A stretch of 23,154 nucleotides of DNA from JBARRO01 sp049644265 (GCA_049644265.1 JBARRO010000142.1:1-23154); one strand, 5' to 3'. Shown: positions 1 through 8,683, counted from the stretch's first letter. Numbers and translations are program-made. The notes: generated by a model from the letters alone, not told the origin.

Positions 1-3000
1 ATACAGGGGCCCGGAAGAGCTTCTCGAAAATCACCATCAGTCTCGCTTCACCGGACATGATCCTTGCTCGATCGCATGGCGAAGTGACGAAGCCGGAGAC
101 GATCAACTATCGGTCCTTCCGGCCCGAGAAGGATGGATTGTTTTGCGAAAAGATTTTCGGTCCCGTGCGCGATTGGGAGTGTCATTGCGGGAAATACAAG
201 CGCATTCGCTACAAGGGGATTACCTGCGACCGATGCGGCGTTGAAGTGACGCAGAAGTCCGTGCGCCGTGAGCGGCAGGGTCACATTGCGCTGGCCGTTC
301 CGGTTGTGCACATCTGGTATTTCCGTTCGATGCCCAGCAAGATCGGCACGGTTCTTGGGCTGGGTTCGAAAGAACTTGAAAAGATCATTTACTACGAATC
401 GTATGTGGTCGTAAGCCCCGGGACCACCGGTCTTGCAAAGCTGGACCTGATCTCGGAAGACCAATACCTCGAAATCCTCGCGTCCTTGCCGGAGTCGAAT
501 CAGGAGCTGGAAGACATCGACCCGAAGAAGTTCATCGCGAAGATGGGTGGAGACGCAATCAAGGATTTGCTTAAGCGCGTCAAAATTGAAGAGCTCGCCG
601 GCGAGCTGCGCACGCAAGTGAAAACGGAAACGTCGGTCCAGAAGAAGCAGGAAGCCCTGAAGCGTCTGAGGGTGGTGGAAGCGCTCCGCAAAAGCGACGA
701 GAGCGTGCAGAACAAACCCGAATGGATGGTGTTGGATGTTATTCCGGTCATTCCCCCCGAGCTTCGCCCGTTGGTGCCTCTCGAAGGCGGCCGGTTTGCC
801 ACGTCGGATCTCAACGATCTGTACCGGAGAGTGATCATCCGCAATAACCGGTTGAAGCGGCTGATCGAAATCAAGGCTCCTGAGGTTATCCTCCGAAACG
901 AAAAGAGAATGCTCCAGGAAGCGGTCGATTCGCTCTTCGATAATTCACGGCGTGTGAACGCAGTACGGAGCGATAACAATCGTGCTTTGAAATCGCTCTC
1001 CGACATGCTCAAAGGCAAGCAGGGTCGATTCCGTCAAAACCTTCTTGGAAAACGCGTTGATTATTCGGGCCGTTCTGTCATCGTTGTCGGTCCGGAGTTG
1101 AAACTCCACGAATGCGGCCTTCCCAAGGACATGGCCGTGGAGTTGTTCAAGCCTCAGATCATTCGCAAGCTCATCGAACGAGGTCTTGTCAAAACCGTCA
1201 AGAGCGCAAAGAAGATGGTGGATAAGAAAGGTCCCGAAGTGTGGGACATCCTGGACTACATCATTGATGGACATCCGGTGCTGCTGAACCGTGCTCCGAC
1301 TCTCCATCGTCTCGGAATTCAGGCATTCCAACCGGTGCTCGTGGAGGGAAAAGCCATCAGAATCCATCCGATGGTTTGCACAGCGTTCAACGCCGACTTC
1401 GACGGAGACCAGATGGCGGTACACGTTCCGCTCTCCTACGAAGCACAACTGGAAGCCCGTATCCTGATGCTTTCGAGTCATAACATTCTTTCCCCAGCAA
1501 GCGGAGCGCCCATTGTCACGCCGACCCAGGATCAGGTTCTTGGGTCGTACTATCTGACCAAATCTCGGGCTGGTGAGTTGGGAGAGGGGAAACTCTTCTC
1601 GTCGCCGGGAGAGGTGATTATTGCATACGACCAGGGGAAGGTCGGCCTTCATGCCCGCATGAAAGTGCGCGTCAACGGTGCAATGCTGGAAACGACGACG
1701 GGTCGGGTGATCTTCAATCAGATTGTTCCGGAGGAAATCCCTTTTATCAATGAACTGTTGAATAAGAAACGTCTTGTCCAGATCATTGCCACGGTGTTCC
1801 GCCGTTGCGGAAATCTCATCACTGCTCAGTTCCTCGACAAGCTCAAGAATCTTGGATTCACCTATGCGACCAAGGGAGGGCTTTCCGTGTCGGTTGGTGA
1901 TGTCATTATCCCCAAAGAAAAGCAGGAGCTGGTTCAAAAGGCGCAGAAAGATGTCGATAGCGTCGAGACGCAGTACTACCGTGGATTCATCACAAACGGC
2001 GAGCGCTACAACAAAGTGATCGATATCTGGACGCGGGCGACGAGTCGCATCGCGGACCGGTTGTTCGATGCCCTTCAGCATGACAAGGAAGGATTCAACT
2101 CGCTTTACATGATGGTCGATTCCGGCGCACGCGGTTCGAAAGAGCAAGTCCGCCAGCTTGCCGGTATGCGCGGGCTGATGGCCAAACCGCAGAAAAGTCT
2201 TTCTGGCGCGACGGGAGAGCTGATTGAGAACCCCATTATCGCAAACTTTCGCGAAGGACTCTCCATCCTCGAATACTTCATTTCGACGCACGGTGCTCGA
2301 AAGGGTCTTGCGGATACTGCTCTCAAGACTGCCGACGCAGGATATCTTACGCGCCGTCTGATTGACGTCGCTCAGGATGCGATCATCCAGGAGAATGACT
2401 GCGGAACCATTCAGGGATCCCTCACGAGCGCACTCAAAGAGGGCGAAGACGTGAAAGAACCTCTCGCGGAAAGAATTCTCGGGCGAGTCTCTTCGCAGGA
2501 TATTGTCGACCCTCTGACGAACAATGTCATTGTCAAGGCGGGTGACCTCATCGACGAGGACAAGGCCCAGGCGATTTCCGAGACATCGATCGAATCCGTT
2601 CTGATTCGCTCGGTGCTGACATGCGACTCGCGCAGAGGTGTGTGCGCGAAATGCTATGGTCGCGACCTTACGACGGGAGACCTGGTCGAGCCTGGTATGG
2701 CTGTAGGCGTTATTGCAGCACAGTCGATCGGCGAACCGGGTACTCAGCTGACGCTTCGAACCTTCCACACGGGAGGGACGGCGAGTTTGATCGCTGCACA
2801 GTCGCAGATTGTCTCGAAATTTGACGGCAAGGTGAAATACGACGGCGTCAAATACATTGAATTTGAAGACAACGAGGAGAACCGGCCAATCGTCTCGGGG
2901 CGCAGCGGCGTTATCAACATTCTGGACAGCGACAATCGTGTGCTGACGAAGTACGACGTGCCGTACGGTGCGGCTCTCATGGTGAAAGATGGGGCCAAGA

Positions 3001-4265
3001 TTGCGAGAGGCGAGCTCATTTATGAATGGGATCCATACAACGCCGTCATTGTCTCGGAGCACGGAGGCACGGTCAAATACGTCGATCTGCGTGACAACGT
3101 CACCTACCGCGAAGAGCCGGATGAACAAACTGGACATATTCAGAAGGTTGTCATCGACAGCCGCGAGAAGAGTCTGATCCCTGCCATTACCGTGGTCAAC
3201 AAGAAGGGGCAGAAGTTGGCGAACTATCCGATGCCGACTCGTGCGCACCTCATCGTTGACGACGGCGAGGAAATTCAGGCCGGATCCATCCTGGTAAAAA
3301 TTCCGCGCGACATCGGTAAGACGAGGGATATCACCGGTGGTCTTCCGCGAGTCACCGAGTTGTTCGAGGCTCGTCATCCGGGTGACCCCGCCATCGTGAG
3401 CGAGATCGACGGCATTGTCTCGATTGGACAGCCGAAGAGAGGATCCCGCGAAGTCTTTGTCCAGAGTCATGACGGAAAAGACAAGCGAACCTATTTGATC
3501 CCGCTCGGCAAGCATCTGTTGACGCAGGAAGGGGATGTGATTCGTGCCGGCGAGCGGCTTTCCGCCGGGGCAATCGATCCCCATGATATTCTGCGGATCA
3601 AGGGAACGACTGCGGTGCAGGAGTACCTGGTGAATGAAATCCAGGAAGTGTATCGGATGCAGGGTGTGAAGATCAACGACAAGCACATTGAGGTGATCGT
3701 GCGCCAGATGATGCAGAAAGTCCGCATCGTCGACGCAGGGGACACGAAATACCTCGAGGGTGATCACGTGGACAAGTCAAAGCTGAACGAGGAAAACCTC
3801 AGCCTCGACGGAAAAGTTGTCGTGACCTCCAAGGGTGATTCGAAGCTTAAAAACACTCAGAGCGCCACGAAGAAGATGGTGCGGGAAATCAACACCGACC
3901 TCAAGAAGAAGACGAAAAAGGTGGCGGAATTCCGCGACGCCGAGCCGGCAACATCCGAACCGATTCTCCTTGGAATCACGCAGGCATCCCTCACAACTGA
4001 CAGCTTCATCTCGGCGGCATCATTCCAGGAAACGACAAAAGTCCTGACGGATGCGGCCGTAGAGGCGAAAATCGACCTGCTGTTGGGATTGAAGGAAAAC
4101 GTCATCATGGGTCATTTGATTCCGGCCGGGACAGGGCAGAAAATCTTCCGGGATGTCATCATTACGACCGAGGAGTTTGCCAAGCCGGAGGCAGAGGTTG
4201 CGGAGGTTGTTCCGAGCGGCGAGGAAGAGCCCAAGAAGACGAAGAGAAAGAAGGTTGTCGCATAG
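1..4265 (+). CDS. rpoC: DNA-directed RNA polymerase subunit beta' (5'-truncated)
   Basis: Largest catalytic subunit of RNA polymerase. The frame is open from the left edge (codons align at position 3), so the true start lies upstream; the Met at 57 is internal to the conserved SLASPDM segment. Numbered from that Met: zinc site 1 is C42, C44, C57, C60; the Mg-binding NADFDGD motif is at 445-451 (three Asp chelate the catalytic metal); zinc site 2 is C782, C856, C863, C866, with the same spacing as in E. coli; the trigger-loop region has the TLRTFHTGG motif with His 904. About 170 residues (roughly 912-1080) separate the trigger-loop halves before TRDITGGLPRV, which I read as an SI3-type insertion of sandwich-barrel hybrid motifs. 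The C-terminus ends in a Lys/Arg-rich tail. rpoB presumably lies just upstream. Identity is certain. Confidence 0.98.
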   Translation, partial: TGARKSFSKITISLASPDMILARSHGEVTKPETINYRSFRPEKDGLFCEKIFGPVRDWECHCGKYKRIRYKGITCDRCGVEVTQKSVRRERQGHIALAVPVVHIWYFRSMPSKIGTVLGLGSKELEKIIYYESYVVVSPGTTGLAKLDLISEDQYLEILASLPESNQELEDIDPKKFIAKMGGDAIKDLLKRVKIEELAGELRTQVKTETSVQKKQEALKRLRVVEALRKSDESVQNKPEWMVLDVIPVIPPELRPLVPLEGGRFATSDLNDLYRRVIIRNNRLKRLIEIKAPEVILRNEKRMLQEAVDSLFDNSRRVNAVRSDNNRALKSLSDMLKGKQGRFRQNLLGKRVDYSGRSVIVVGPELKLHECGLPKDMAVELFKPQIIRKLIERGLVKTVKSAKKMVDKKGPEVWDILDYIIDGHPVLLNRAPTLHRLGIQAFQPVLVEGKAIRIHPMVCTAFNADFDGDQMAVHVPLSYEAQLEARILMLSSHNILSPASGAPIVTPTQDQVLGSYYLTKSRAGELGEGKLFSSPGEVIIAYDQGKVGLHARMKVRVNGAMLETTTGRVIFNQIVPEEIPFINELLNKKRLVQIIATVFRRCGNLITAQFLDKLKNLGFTYATKGGLSVSVGDVIIPKEKQELVQKAQKDVDSVETQYYRGFITNGERYNKVIDIWTRATSRIADRLFDALQHDKEGFNSLYMMVDSGARGSKEQVRQLAGMRGLMAKPQKSLSGATGELIENPIIANFREGLSILEYFISTHGARKGLADTALKTADAGYLTRRLIDVAQDAIIQENDCGTIQGSLTSALKEGEDVKEPLAERILGRVSSQDIVDPLTNNVIVKAGDLIDEDKAQAISETSIESVLIRSVLTCDSRRGVCAKCYGRDLTTGDLVEPGMAVGVIAAQSIGEPGTQLTLRTFHTGGTASLIAAQSQIVSKFDGKVKYDGVKYIEFEDNEENRPIVSGRSGVINILDSDNRVLTKYDVPYGAALMVKDGAKIARGELIYEWDPYNAVIVSEHGGTVKYVDLRDNVTYREEPDEQTGHIQKVVIDSREKSLIPAITVVNKKGQKLANYPMPTRAHLIVDDGEEIQAGSILVKIPRDIGKTRDITGGLPRVTELFEARHPGDPAIVSEIDGIVSIGQPKRGSREVFVQSHDGKDKRTYLIPLGKHLLTQEGDVIRAGERLSAGAIDPHDILRIKGTTAVQEYLVNEIQEVYRMQGVKINDKHIEVIVRQMMQKVRIVDAGDTKYLEGDHVDKSKLNEENLSLDGKVVVTSKGDSKLKNTQSATKKMVREINTDLKKKTKKVAEFRDAEPATSEPILLGITQASLTTDSFISAASFQETTKVLTDAAVEAKIDLLLGLKENVIMGHLIPAGTGQKIFRDVIITTEEFAKPEAEVAEVVPSGEEEPKKTKRKKVVA

Positions 4266-4281
4266 GGCGGCCCCAATACCG

Positions 4282-4310
4282 TTGACATCAAAGTGAAAAA
4301 AGCTTATATT
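4282..4310 (+). promoter_or_regulatory. Predicted sigma70-type promoter for the str/S10 genes
   Basis: TTGACA at 4282-4287 and TATATT at 4305-4310 are separated by exactly 17 bp: a perfect -35 box and a -10 box one base from TATAAT. It lies in the only AT-rich spacer of the window, 16 bp after the rpoC stop and about 57 bp before the rpsL start, which predicts a transcription start near 4317 and a leader of about 50 nt. No terminator separates it from rpoC, so it probably adds to read-through from the upstream rpoBC transcript. Seen in sequence; activity is inferred. Confidence 0.75.
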
Positions 4311-4320
4311 AAAAAGCTTT
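4299..4320 (+). repeat. AAGCTT inverted/direct repeat around the -10 box
   Basis: AAAGCTT (4299-4305) and AAGCTTT (4314-4320) are perfect inverted repeats with an 8-base centre that includes most of the -10 hexamer. Because AAGCTT is itself palindromic, the same bases also form a direct repeat AAAAAGCTT (4297-4305 and 4311-4319) with a 14-bp period. It could be an operator, or only an A/T-rich coincidence within a promoter. Confidence 0.4.
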
Positions 4321-4366
4321 GCTTTCATAATTACGAAAACCGTGTCGAATTTCGGAGTGACCTTCA

Positions 4367-4738
4367 TTGCCAACCATTAATCAACTAGTTCGCCACAGCC
4401 GGGAACAGGCAGTTTGGAAGAGCAAGTCTCCCGCGCTAGCCGGCAGCCCGCAGAAACGGGGCGTGTGCACAAGAGTCTACACGACGACGCCGAAAAAACC
4501 GAACTCGGCGTTGCGCAAAGTTGCGCGTGTGCGTCTTACGAATGGTATTGAAGTGACGGCATACATTCCGGGAGAGGGACACAATCTTCAGGAACATTCA
4601 ATCGTGTTGATCCGGGGTGGAAGGGTGAAAGACCTCCCGGGAGTTCGTTATCATATCATTCGCGGGACGCTCGACACCCAGGGTGTTCAGGATCGGAAGC
4701 AGGGACGCTCCAAGTACGGAGCCAAAAAACCCAAGTAG
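4367..4738 (+). CDS. rpsL: 30S ribosomal protein S12
   Basis: S12 sits at the decoding centre and at the 30S/50S interface near helix 44 of 16S rRNA, where it monitors codon-anticodon pairing. The 123-aa product has the usual length and ends in the conserved GRSKYGAKKPK. The start is TTG at 4367, fixed by the universal PTINQLVRHSR N-terminus and a GGAGTGA Shine-Dalgarno sequence at 4354-4360, 6 nt upstream. The TTPKKPNSALRK loop (Lys44) and the GGRVKDLPGV loop (Lys88, Asp89) carry the residues whose mutation gives streptomycin resistance; both lysines are wild type, and Asp89 is the position that RimO methylthiolates in other bacteria. First gene after the predicted promoter; rpsG follows after 15 nt. 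Confidence 0.98.
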   Translation: MPTINQLVRHSREQAVWKSKSPALAGSPQKRGVCTRVYTTTPKKPNSALRKVARVRLTNGIEVTAYIPGEGHNLQEHSIVLIRGGRVKDLPGVRYHIIRGTLDTQGVQDRKQGRSKYGAKKPK

Positions 4739-4753
4739 GAAGAGTCATCGGGA

Positions 4754-5221
4754 ATGAGAAAAAAAAGGTCATCAAAAAGAATCATCGCGCCGGATCCAAA
4801 GTTCAATGATATGCTGGTTTCCCGTTTCATTAACAGTCTGCTGAAACAGGGAAAGAAGCATACGGCCCGGGGTATTCTCTACCAGGCCATGGAACAAATT
4901 GGCAAGAAGAGCGAGAAGAATCCGTTGGAGGTTTTCAAGAAAGCCGTTGATAATGTGTCTCCGATGATCGAGGTGAGAGCCCGAAGAGTCGGTGGTGCCA
5001 CCTATCAAGTGCCTACAGAAGTTCGTCCCGAGCGGCGAACCGCTCTTGCAATCCGATGGCTGATCAGCAACGCCAAAGAACGCTCGGAAAAGTCCATGTC
5101 GCAAAAGCTTGCCTCTGAGTTGCTCGCCGCCTCAACAGGAGAGGGTGGAGCAATAAAGAAGAAGGACGATGTACATAGGATGGCAGAGGCGAACAAGGCG
5201 TTTGCGCATTTTCGCTGGTAA
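4754..5221 (+). CDS. rpsG: 30S ribosomal protein S7
   Basis: S7 is a primary 16S rRNA-binding protein that nucleates assembly of the 30S head and lines the E site. The 155-aa product is standard length, with a basic N-terminus (MRKKRSSKR), the RFINSLLKQGKK helix, the RRVGGATYQVP beta-hairpin segment and the C-terminal AEANKAFAHFRW typical of bacterial S7. ATG at 4754 is preceded by AGGAAGAG overlapping the rpsL stop, giving 15-nt spacing and probable coupling. In E. coli S7 is the autogenous repressor of the str operon acting between rpsL and rpsG; that spacer here is too short for a comparable large structure, whereas the gap after rpsG is longer and structured. Confidence 0.98.
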   Translation: MRKKRSSKRIIAPDPKFNDMLVSRFINSLLKQGKKHTARGILYQAMEQIGKKSEKNPLEVFKKAVDNVSPMIEVRARRVGGATYQVPTEVRPERRTALAIRWLISNAKERSEKSMSQKLASELLAASTGEGGAIKKKDDVHRMAEANKAFAHFRW

Positions 5222-5268
5222 GTAGTAGTTTTTTCGTTTTTCCAAATCAACAGTATTGATTCATCTCA

Positions 5269-5302
5269 TCGAAGCGGCCAGTTGGTCGCATGGTCGAAGC
5301 GG
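5269..5302 (+). repeat. Nine-base direct repeat and hairpin in the rpsG-fusA spacer
   Basis: TCGAAGCGG occurs at 5269-5277 and again at 5294-5302, 25 bp apart. Between and overlapping them, GCGGCC (5274-5279), loop AGTT, GGTCGC (5284-5289) can form a 6-bp stem with one G-U pair, or 7 bp if the A-T pair inside the loop closes. The element ends about 10 nt before the fusA ATG, so it could affect initiation. No T-run follows, so it is not an intrinsic terminator. Seen in sequence; function unknown. Confidence 0.4.
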
Positions 5303-5312
5303 ACGATATCGT

Positions 5313-7415
5313 ATGCCCCGAGAGTATTCATTAGATAGAACGAGAAATATCGGCATCATGGCTCACATTGACGCCGGGAAGACAACAACGACGGAACGGA
5401 TCCTGTTCTACACAGGAAAGCTCCACCGTATCGGTGAAGTCCATGATGGGGCGGCGACCATGGATTGGATGGAACAGGAGAAAGAGCGTGGGATTACCAT
5501 TACCAGCGCCGCAACAACCTGTTTCTGGAACAATCACCGTATTAATATTATTGACACTCCAGGTCACGTGGACTTTACCATTGAAGTTGAGCGGTCCTTG
5601 CGTGTGCTGGATGGAGCCGTCGCGCTCTTTTGTTCGGTCGGCGGCGTCGAACCTCAGTCTGAAACCGTGTGGCGCCAGGCGGACAAGTATGGCGTTCCCC
5701 GGATTGCGTTTGTCAACAAAATGGATCGTGCAGGAGCGGATTTTCTTGGCGTTGTTGATATGATGAAGTCGCGTCTCGCAGCGAACGCCGTTCCGGTTCA
5801 GCTGCCGGTCGGCGAAGGCGATATGTTTGCCGGCATCATCGACCTCATTACGATGAAGGCCCGGATGTATCACGAAGCCACGCAGGGGATGACGTGGGAT
5901 GATATCGAAATCCCGCAAAAACTAAAAACCAAGGCAAGCGAGTATCGCATCAAGATGCTCGAAGCCGTTGCCGACGAGGATGACTCACTCCTCAAGAAAT
6001 ATCTTGACGGAACGGAAATTTCCCCGGAAGAAGTCAGGCGGGTGCTGAGACAGGCAACGCTTAAGGTCAGTATCATTCCCGTGCTCTGCGGTTCTTCATT
6101 CAAGAACAAGGGCGTGCAGAACCTTCTCGACGCTGTCGTCGACTTTCTTCCTTCACCCCTCGACATTAACAGCGGCGAATTGCATGGACATCATCCGCAT
6201 CGGCATGACGATGTGGTCCGACAAATCTCTGACACCGAAAAATTCACGGCTCTTGCCTTCAAGATCATGAGCGATCCCTTTGTGGGACGCCTGACCTATT
6301 TCAGAGTCTACGCCGGCACGCTTCATTCCGGATCATACGTGTACAATGTGACGTCCGACCGAAAGGAACGCGTTGCACGTCTGCTTCGCATGCATGCGAA
6401 CCACAGGGAGGAAGTGCAGGAAGCATATGCTGGCGACATCGTCGCAGCTATCGGCTTGAAAAACACCCGGACGGGTGACACGTTAACGAACGAAGATGAT
6501 CCGATTCTTCTGGAGAAAATGGTGTTTCCCGAGCCGGTCATCGACGTTGCGATTGAGCCGAAGACGAAGGTCGACCAGGAAAAAATGGGTGAAGCCCTGC
6601 AGCGCCTTGCGGAAGAAGATCCGACATTCAGGGTCTCAACGAACGAGGAGACCGGACAAACCATCATCAGCGGAATGGGTGAGCTTCATCTTGAGATCAT
6701 CATTGACCGCATGAAACGGGAGTTCAAGGTCGAAGCGAACGTCGGCAAGCCGCAAGTCGCGTACAAGGAAACGATCACGAAGAAAGTCACTGCAGAAGGG
6801 AAGTTCGTCCGCCAATCGGGCGGTCGCGGCCAATACGGTCACGTGGTGCTCGAAATCGAACCGAACGAAAAAGGGAAGGGATTCGAGTTCGAGAATGCGA
6901 TCGTTGGCGGTGTCGTCCCACGGGAATATATCAAACCGACCGAAGCGGGAATCGTCGAGGCGATGAAGAACGGCGTCCTCGCCGGATATCCCATCGAAGA
7001 TGTGAAGGTCAAGCTGATCGACGGATCATTCCACGCCGTCGATTCTTCCGAGATGGCGTTCAAAATTGCGGGCTCCATAGGCTTTAAGGAAGGTGCCAAG
7101 AAGGCAGGACCGGTGCTCCTCGAGCCGATTATGGCCGTCGAGGTTGTAACGCCCGAAGAATACCTTGGGGATGTGATGGGTGATCTCAACTCCCGCCGCG
7201 GAAAAATCGAAGGCATGACTTCGCGGAAGGATGCGCAGGTTGTGAAAGCGTTCGTCCCGCTCTCGGAAATGTTCGGCTATGCGACAGCATTGCGATCAAT
7301 GACGCAGGGCCGGTCGTTGTATACCATGCAGTTCGCTCACTATGAGCAGGTTCCACGGAGTATCGCGGACCAGATCATCGAGAAAGTGCGGGGGAAAGAG
7401 GCGGTCACCGCTTAA
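5313..7415 (+). CDS. fusA: Translation elongation factor G (EF-G)
   Basis: Ribosome-dependent GTPase that drives tRNA-mRNA translocation and, with RRF, ribosome recycling. The 700-aa product has the expected length and domains: G1 AHIDAGKT (17-24), switch I RGITITSAAT (59-68), G3 DTPGH (81-85), G4 NKMD (135-138), domain II from about 305, then domains III-V with GGRGQYGHVV, HAVDSSEMAFK and the MGDLNSRRGKIEGM segment. I chose ATG 5313 because MPREYSLDRTRNIGI matches family N-termini. An in-frame TTG at 5256 would add 19 residues but has no ribosome-binding site or family support. The Shine-Dalgarno sequence for 5313 is weak (AAGCGGA, 5298-5304). A His-rich stretch, HGHHPHRH (291-298), lies between the G domain and domain II and looks unusual. 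Confidence 0.97.
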   Translation: MPREYSLDRTRNIGIMAHIDAGKTTTTERILFYTGKLHRIGEVHDGAATMDWMEQEKERGITITSAATTCFWNNHRINIIDTPGHVDFTIEVERSLRVLDGAVALFCSVGGVEPQSETVWRQADKYGVPRIAFVNKMDRAGADFLGVVDMMKSRLAANAVPVQLPVGEGDMFAGIIDLITMKARMYHEATQGMTWDDIEIPQKLKTKASEYRIKMLEAVADEDDSLLKKYLDGTEISPEEVRRVLRQATLKVSIIPVLCGSSFKNKGVQNLLDAVVDFLPSPLDINSGELHGHHPHRHDDVVRQISDTEKFTALAFKIMSDPFVGRLTYFRVYAGTLHSGSYVYNVTSDRKERVARLLRMHANHREEVQEAYAGDIVAAIGLKNTRTGDTLTNEDDPILLEKMVFPEPVIDVAIEPKTKVDQEKMGEALQRLAEEDPTFRVSTNEETGQTIISGMGELHLEIIIDRMKREFKVEANVGKPQVAYKETITKKVTAEGKFVRQSGGRGQYGHVVLEIEPNEKGKGFEFENAIVGGVVPREYIKPTEAGIVEAMKNGVLAGYPIEDVKVKLIDGSFHAVDSSEMAFKIAGSIGFKEGAKKAGPVLLEPIMAVEVVTPEEYLGDVMGDLNSRRGKIEGMTSRKDAQVVKAFVPLSEMFGYATALRSMTQGRSLYTMQFAHYEQVPRSIADQIIEKVRGKEAVTA

Positions 7416-7445
7416 GAGTTCCAGTATCTGATTACAGTTCATTAT

Positions 7446-7451
7446 AAGGAG
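7446..7451 (+). promoter_or_regulatory. Strong Shine-Dalgarno sequence of tuf
   Basis: AAGGAG lies 8 nt before the tuf ATG in a 44-nt spacer after fusA. It is among the best ribosome-binding sites in the window, as expected for the most abundant protein of the cell, and contrasts with the weak site of fusA just upstream. A TATAAG string overlaps it, but no matching -35 box was found. Confidence 0.7.
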
Positions 7452-7459
7452 ATCTCCAA

Positions 7460-8671
7460 ATGGCAAAGGCAAAATTTGACCGCAGCAAGCCGCACGTAAA
7501 TGTCGGCACGATCGGTCACGTCGACCACGGTAAGACAACCCTGACCGCAGCCATCACCATGGTTCTTGCCAAAAAGGGATTGTCGGAAATCCGGACATTT
7601 GATTCGATTGACAATGCGCCGGAAGAGAAAGCGCGTGGAATCACCATTGCAACGGCCCACGTGGAGTACTCGACAGAGAAGCGTCACTATGCACACGTCG
7701 ACTGCCCCGGACACGCCGATTATGTCAAAAACATGATCACGGGCGCGGCCCAGATGGACGGCGCAATTCTTGTTGTGGCTGCGACGGATGGACCCATGCC
7801 GCAAACCCGTGAACACATTCTTCTTGCCCGCCAGGTTGGTGTGCCAAGAATTGTGGTGTTCATGAACAAGGTTGATGCGGTCGACGATCCCGAGTTGCTG
7901 GACCTTGTCGAACTTGAGCTTCGGGACCTTCTGAAGAAATATGAATTTCCCGGAGATGAAATCCCGATTATTCGTGGCTCTGCCTTGAAAGCCATGGAAG
8001 CCGCGCTCCGTCCCGGCGTTACGCCCGATGACCCGGCATTCAAATGCATCACCGAGCTCATGAACGCCGTCGATAGCTATATCCCACTGCCGAAACGGGA
8101 TATCGACAAAGCCTTCCTGATGCCGGTAGAGGACGTATTCTCCATCACCGGACGCGGAACGGTCGGAACCGGACGTGTTGAACGCGGAAAGTGCAAGGTC
8201 GGGGACGAAGTCGAACTTATCGGACTGAACGCCCATAAGAAGACCGTCGTGACGGGTGCAGAAATGTTCCGGAAGGAACTTGACGAGGTCATGGCCGGAG
8301 ATAATGCGGGTCTTCTGCTGCGTGGCATTGAGAAGGACGAACTGGAACGTGGAATGGTCATCGCGAAGCCCGGATCGATCACACCCCACAAGAAGTTCAC
8401 GGCCCAGGTCTACGTGCTGAAGAAGGAAGAAGGCGGACGCCACACGCCGTTTCTCACGGGCTATCGTCCGCAATTCTATTTCCGCACGACAGACGTAACG
8501 GGTGTTGTGACTCTTCCCTCCGGCGTTGAGATGGTCATGCCGGGAGATAACCTCGACGCGGTGAACATCGAGCTCATCTCGACAATTGCCATGGAGGAGG
8601 GACTGCGATTCGCCATTCGTGAAGGCGGACGGACAGTCGGAGCTGGTGTTGTGACAAAAATTCTCGAATAA
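7460..8671 (+). CDS. tuf: Translation elongation factor Tu (EF-Tu)
   Basis: GTPase that delivers aminoacyl-tRNA to the ribosomal A site. The 403-aa product is complete: G1 GHVDHGKT (19-26), switch I ARGITIATAHVEY (58-70), G3 DCPGH (81-85, catalytic His85), G4 NKVD (136-139) and G5 GSAL (173-176), followed by beta-barrel domains 2 (GRGTVGTGRVERG) and 3 (HTPFLTGYRPQFYFRTTDVTG). It is a few residues longer than the 393-397 common in proteobacteria, partly from a loop around 182-190. Switch I reads ITIATAHVEY where E. coli has ITINTSHVEY. Placement between fusA and rpsJ is the ancestral str order, kept in Chlorobi-type genomes but usually lost in Bacteroidia. A second tuf copy elsewhere cannot be excluded. 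Confidence 0.99.
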   Translation: MAKAKFDRSKPHVNVGTIGHVDHGKTTLTAAITMVLAKKGLSEIRTFDSIDNAPEEKARGITIATAHVEYSTEKRHYAHVDCPGHADYVKNMITGAAQMDGAILVVAATDGPMPQTREHILLARQVGVPRIVVFMNKVDAVDDPELLDLVELELRDLLKKYEFPGDEIPIIRGSALKAMEAALRPGVTPDDPAFKCITELMNAVDSYIPLPKRDIDKAFLMPVEDVFSITGRGTVGTGRVERGKCKVGDEVELIGLNAHKKTVVTGAEMFRKELDEVMAGDNAGLLLRGIEKDELERGMVIAKPGSITPHKKFTAQVYVLKKEEGGRHTPFLTGYRPQFYFRTTDVTGVVTLPSGVEMVMPGDNLDAVNIELISTIAMEEGLRFAIREGGRTVGAGVVTKILE

Positions 8672-8683
8672 AAGGAGTTATCC

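Noticed and set aside
945..3767. Very long (940-codon) open frame on the minus strand opposite rpoC
   Set aside because: It mirrors the codon phase of the strongly conserved rpoC gene and has no family resemblance, ribosome-binding site or promoter. Long antisense frames are common opposite GC-biased coding DNA.
5256..5312. TTG-initiated extension of fusA by 19 residues
   Set aside because: EF-G proteins begin near MPREYSLDRTRNIGI; the extension has no ribosome-binding site and would swallow the repeat and hairpin of the spacer.
7419..7448. Possible promoter ahead of tuf (TATAAG at 7443-7448)
   Set aside because: No acceptable -35 hexamer 16-18 bp upstream, and the bases are explained by the Shine-Dalgarno sequence.
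7442..8473. 343-codon minus-strand open frame opposite tuf
   Set aside because: Antisense shadow of a highly codon-biased gene, with no recognisable domains.
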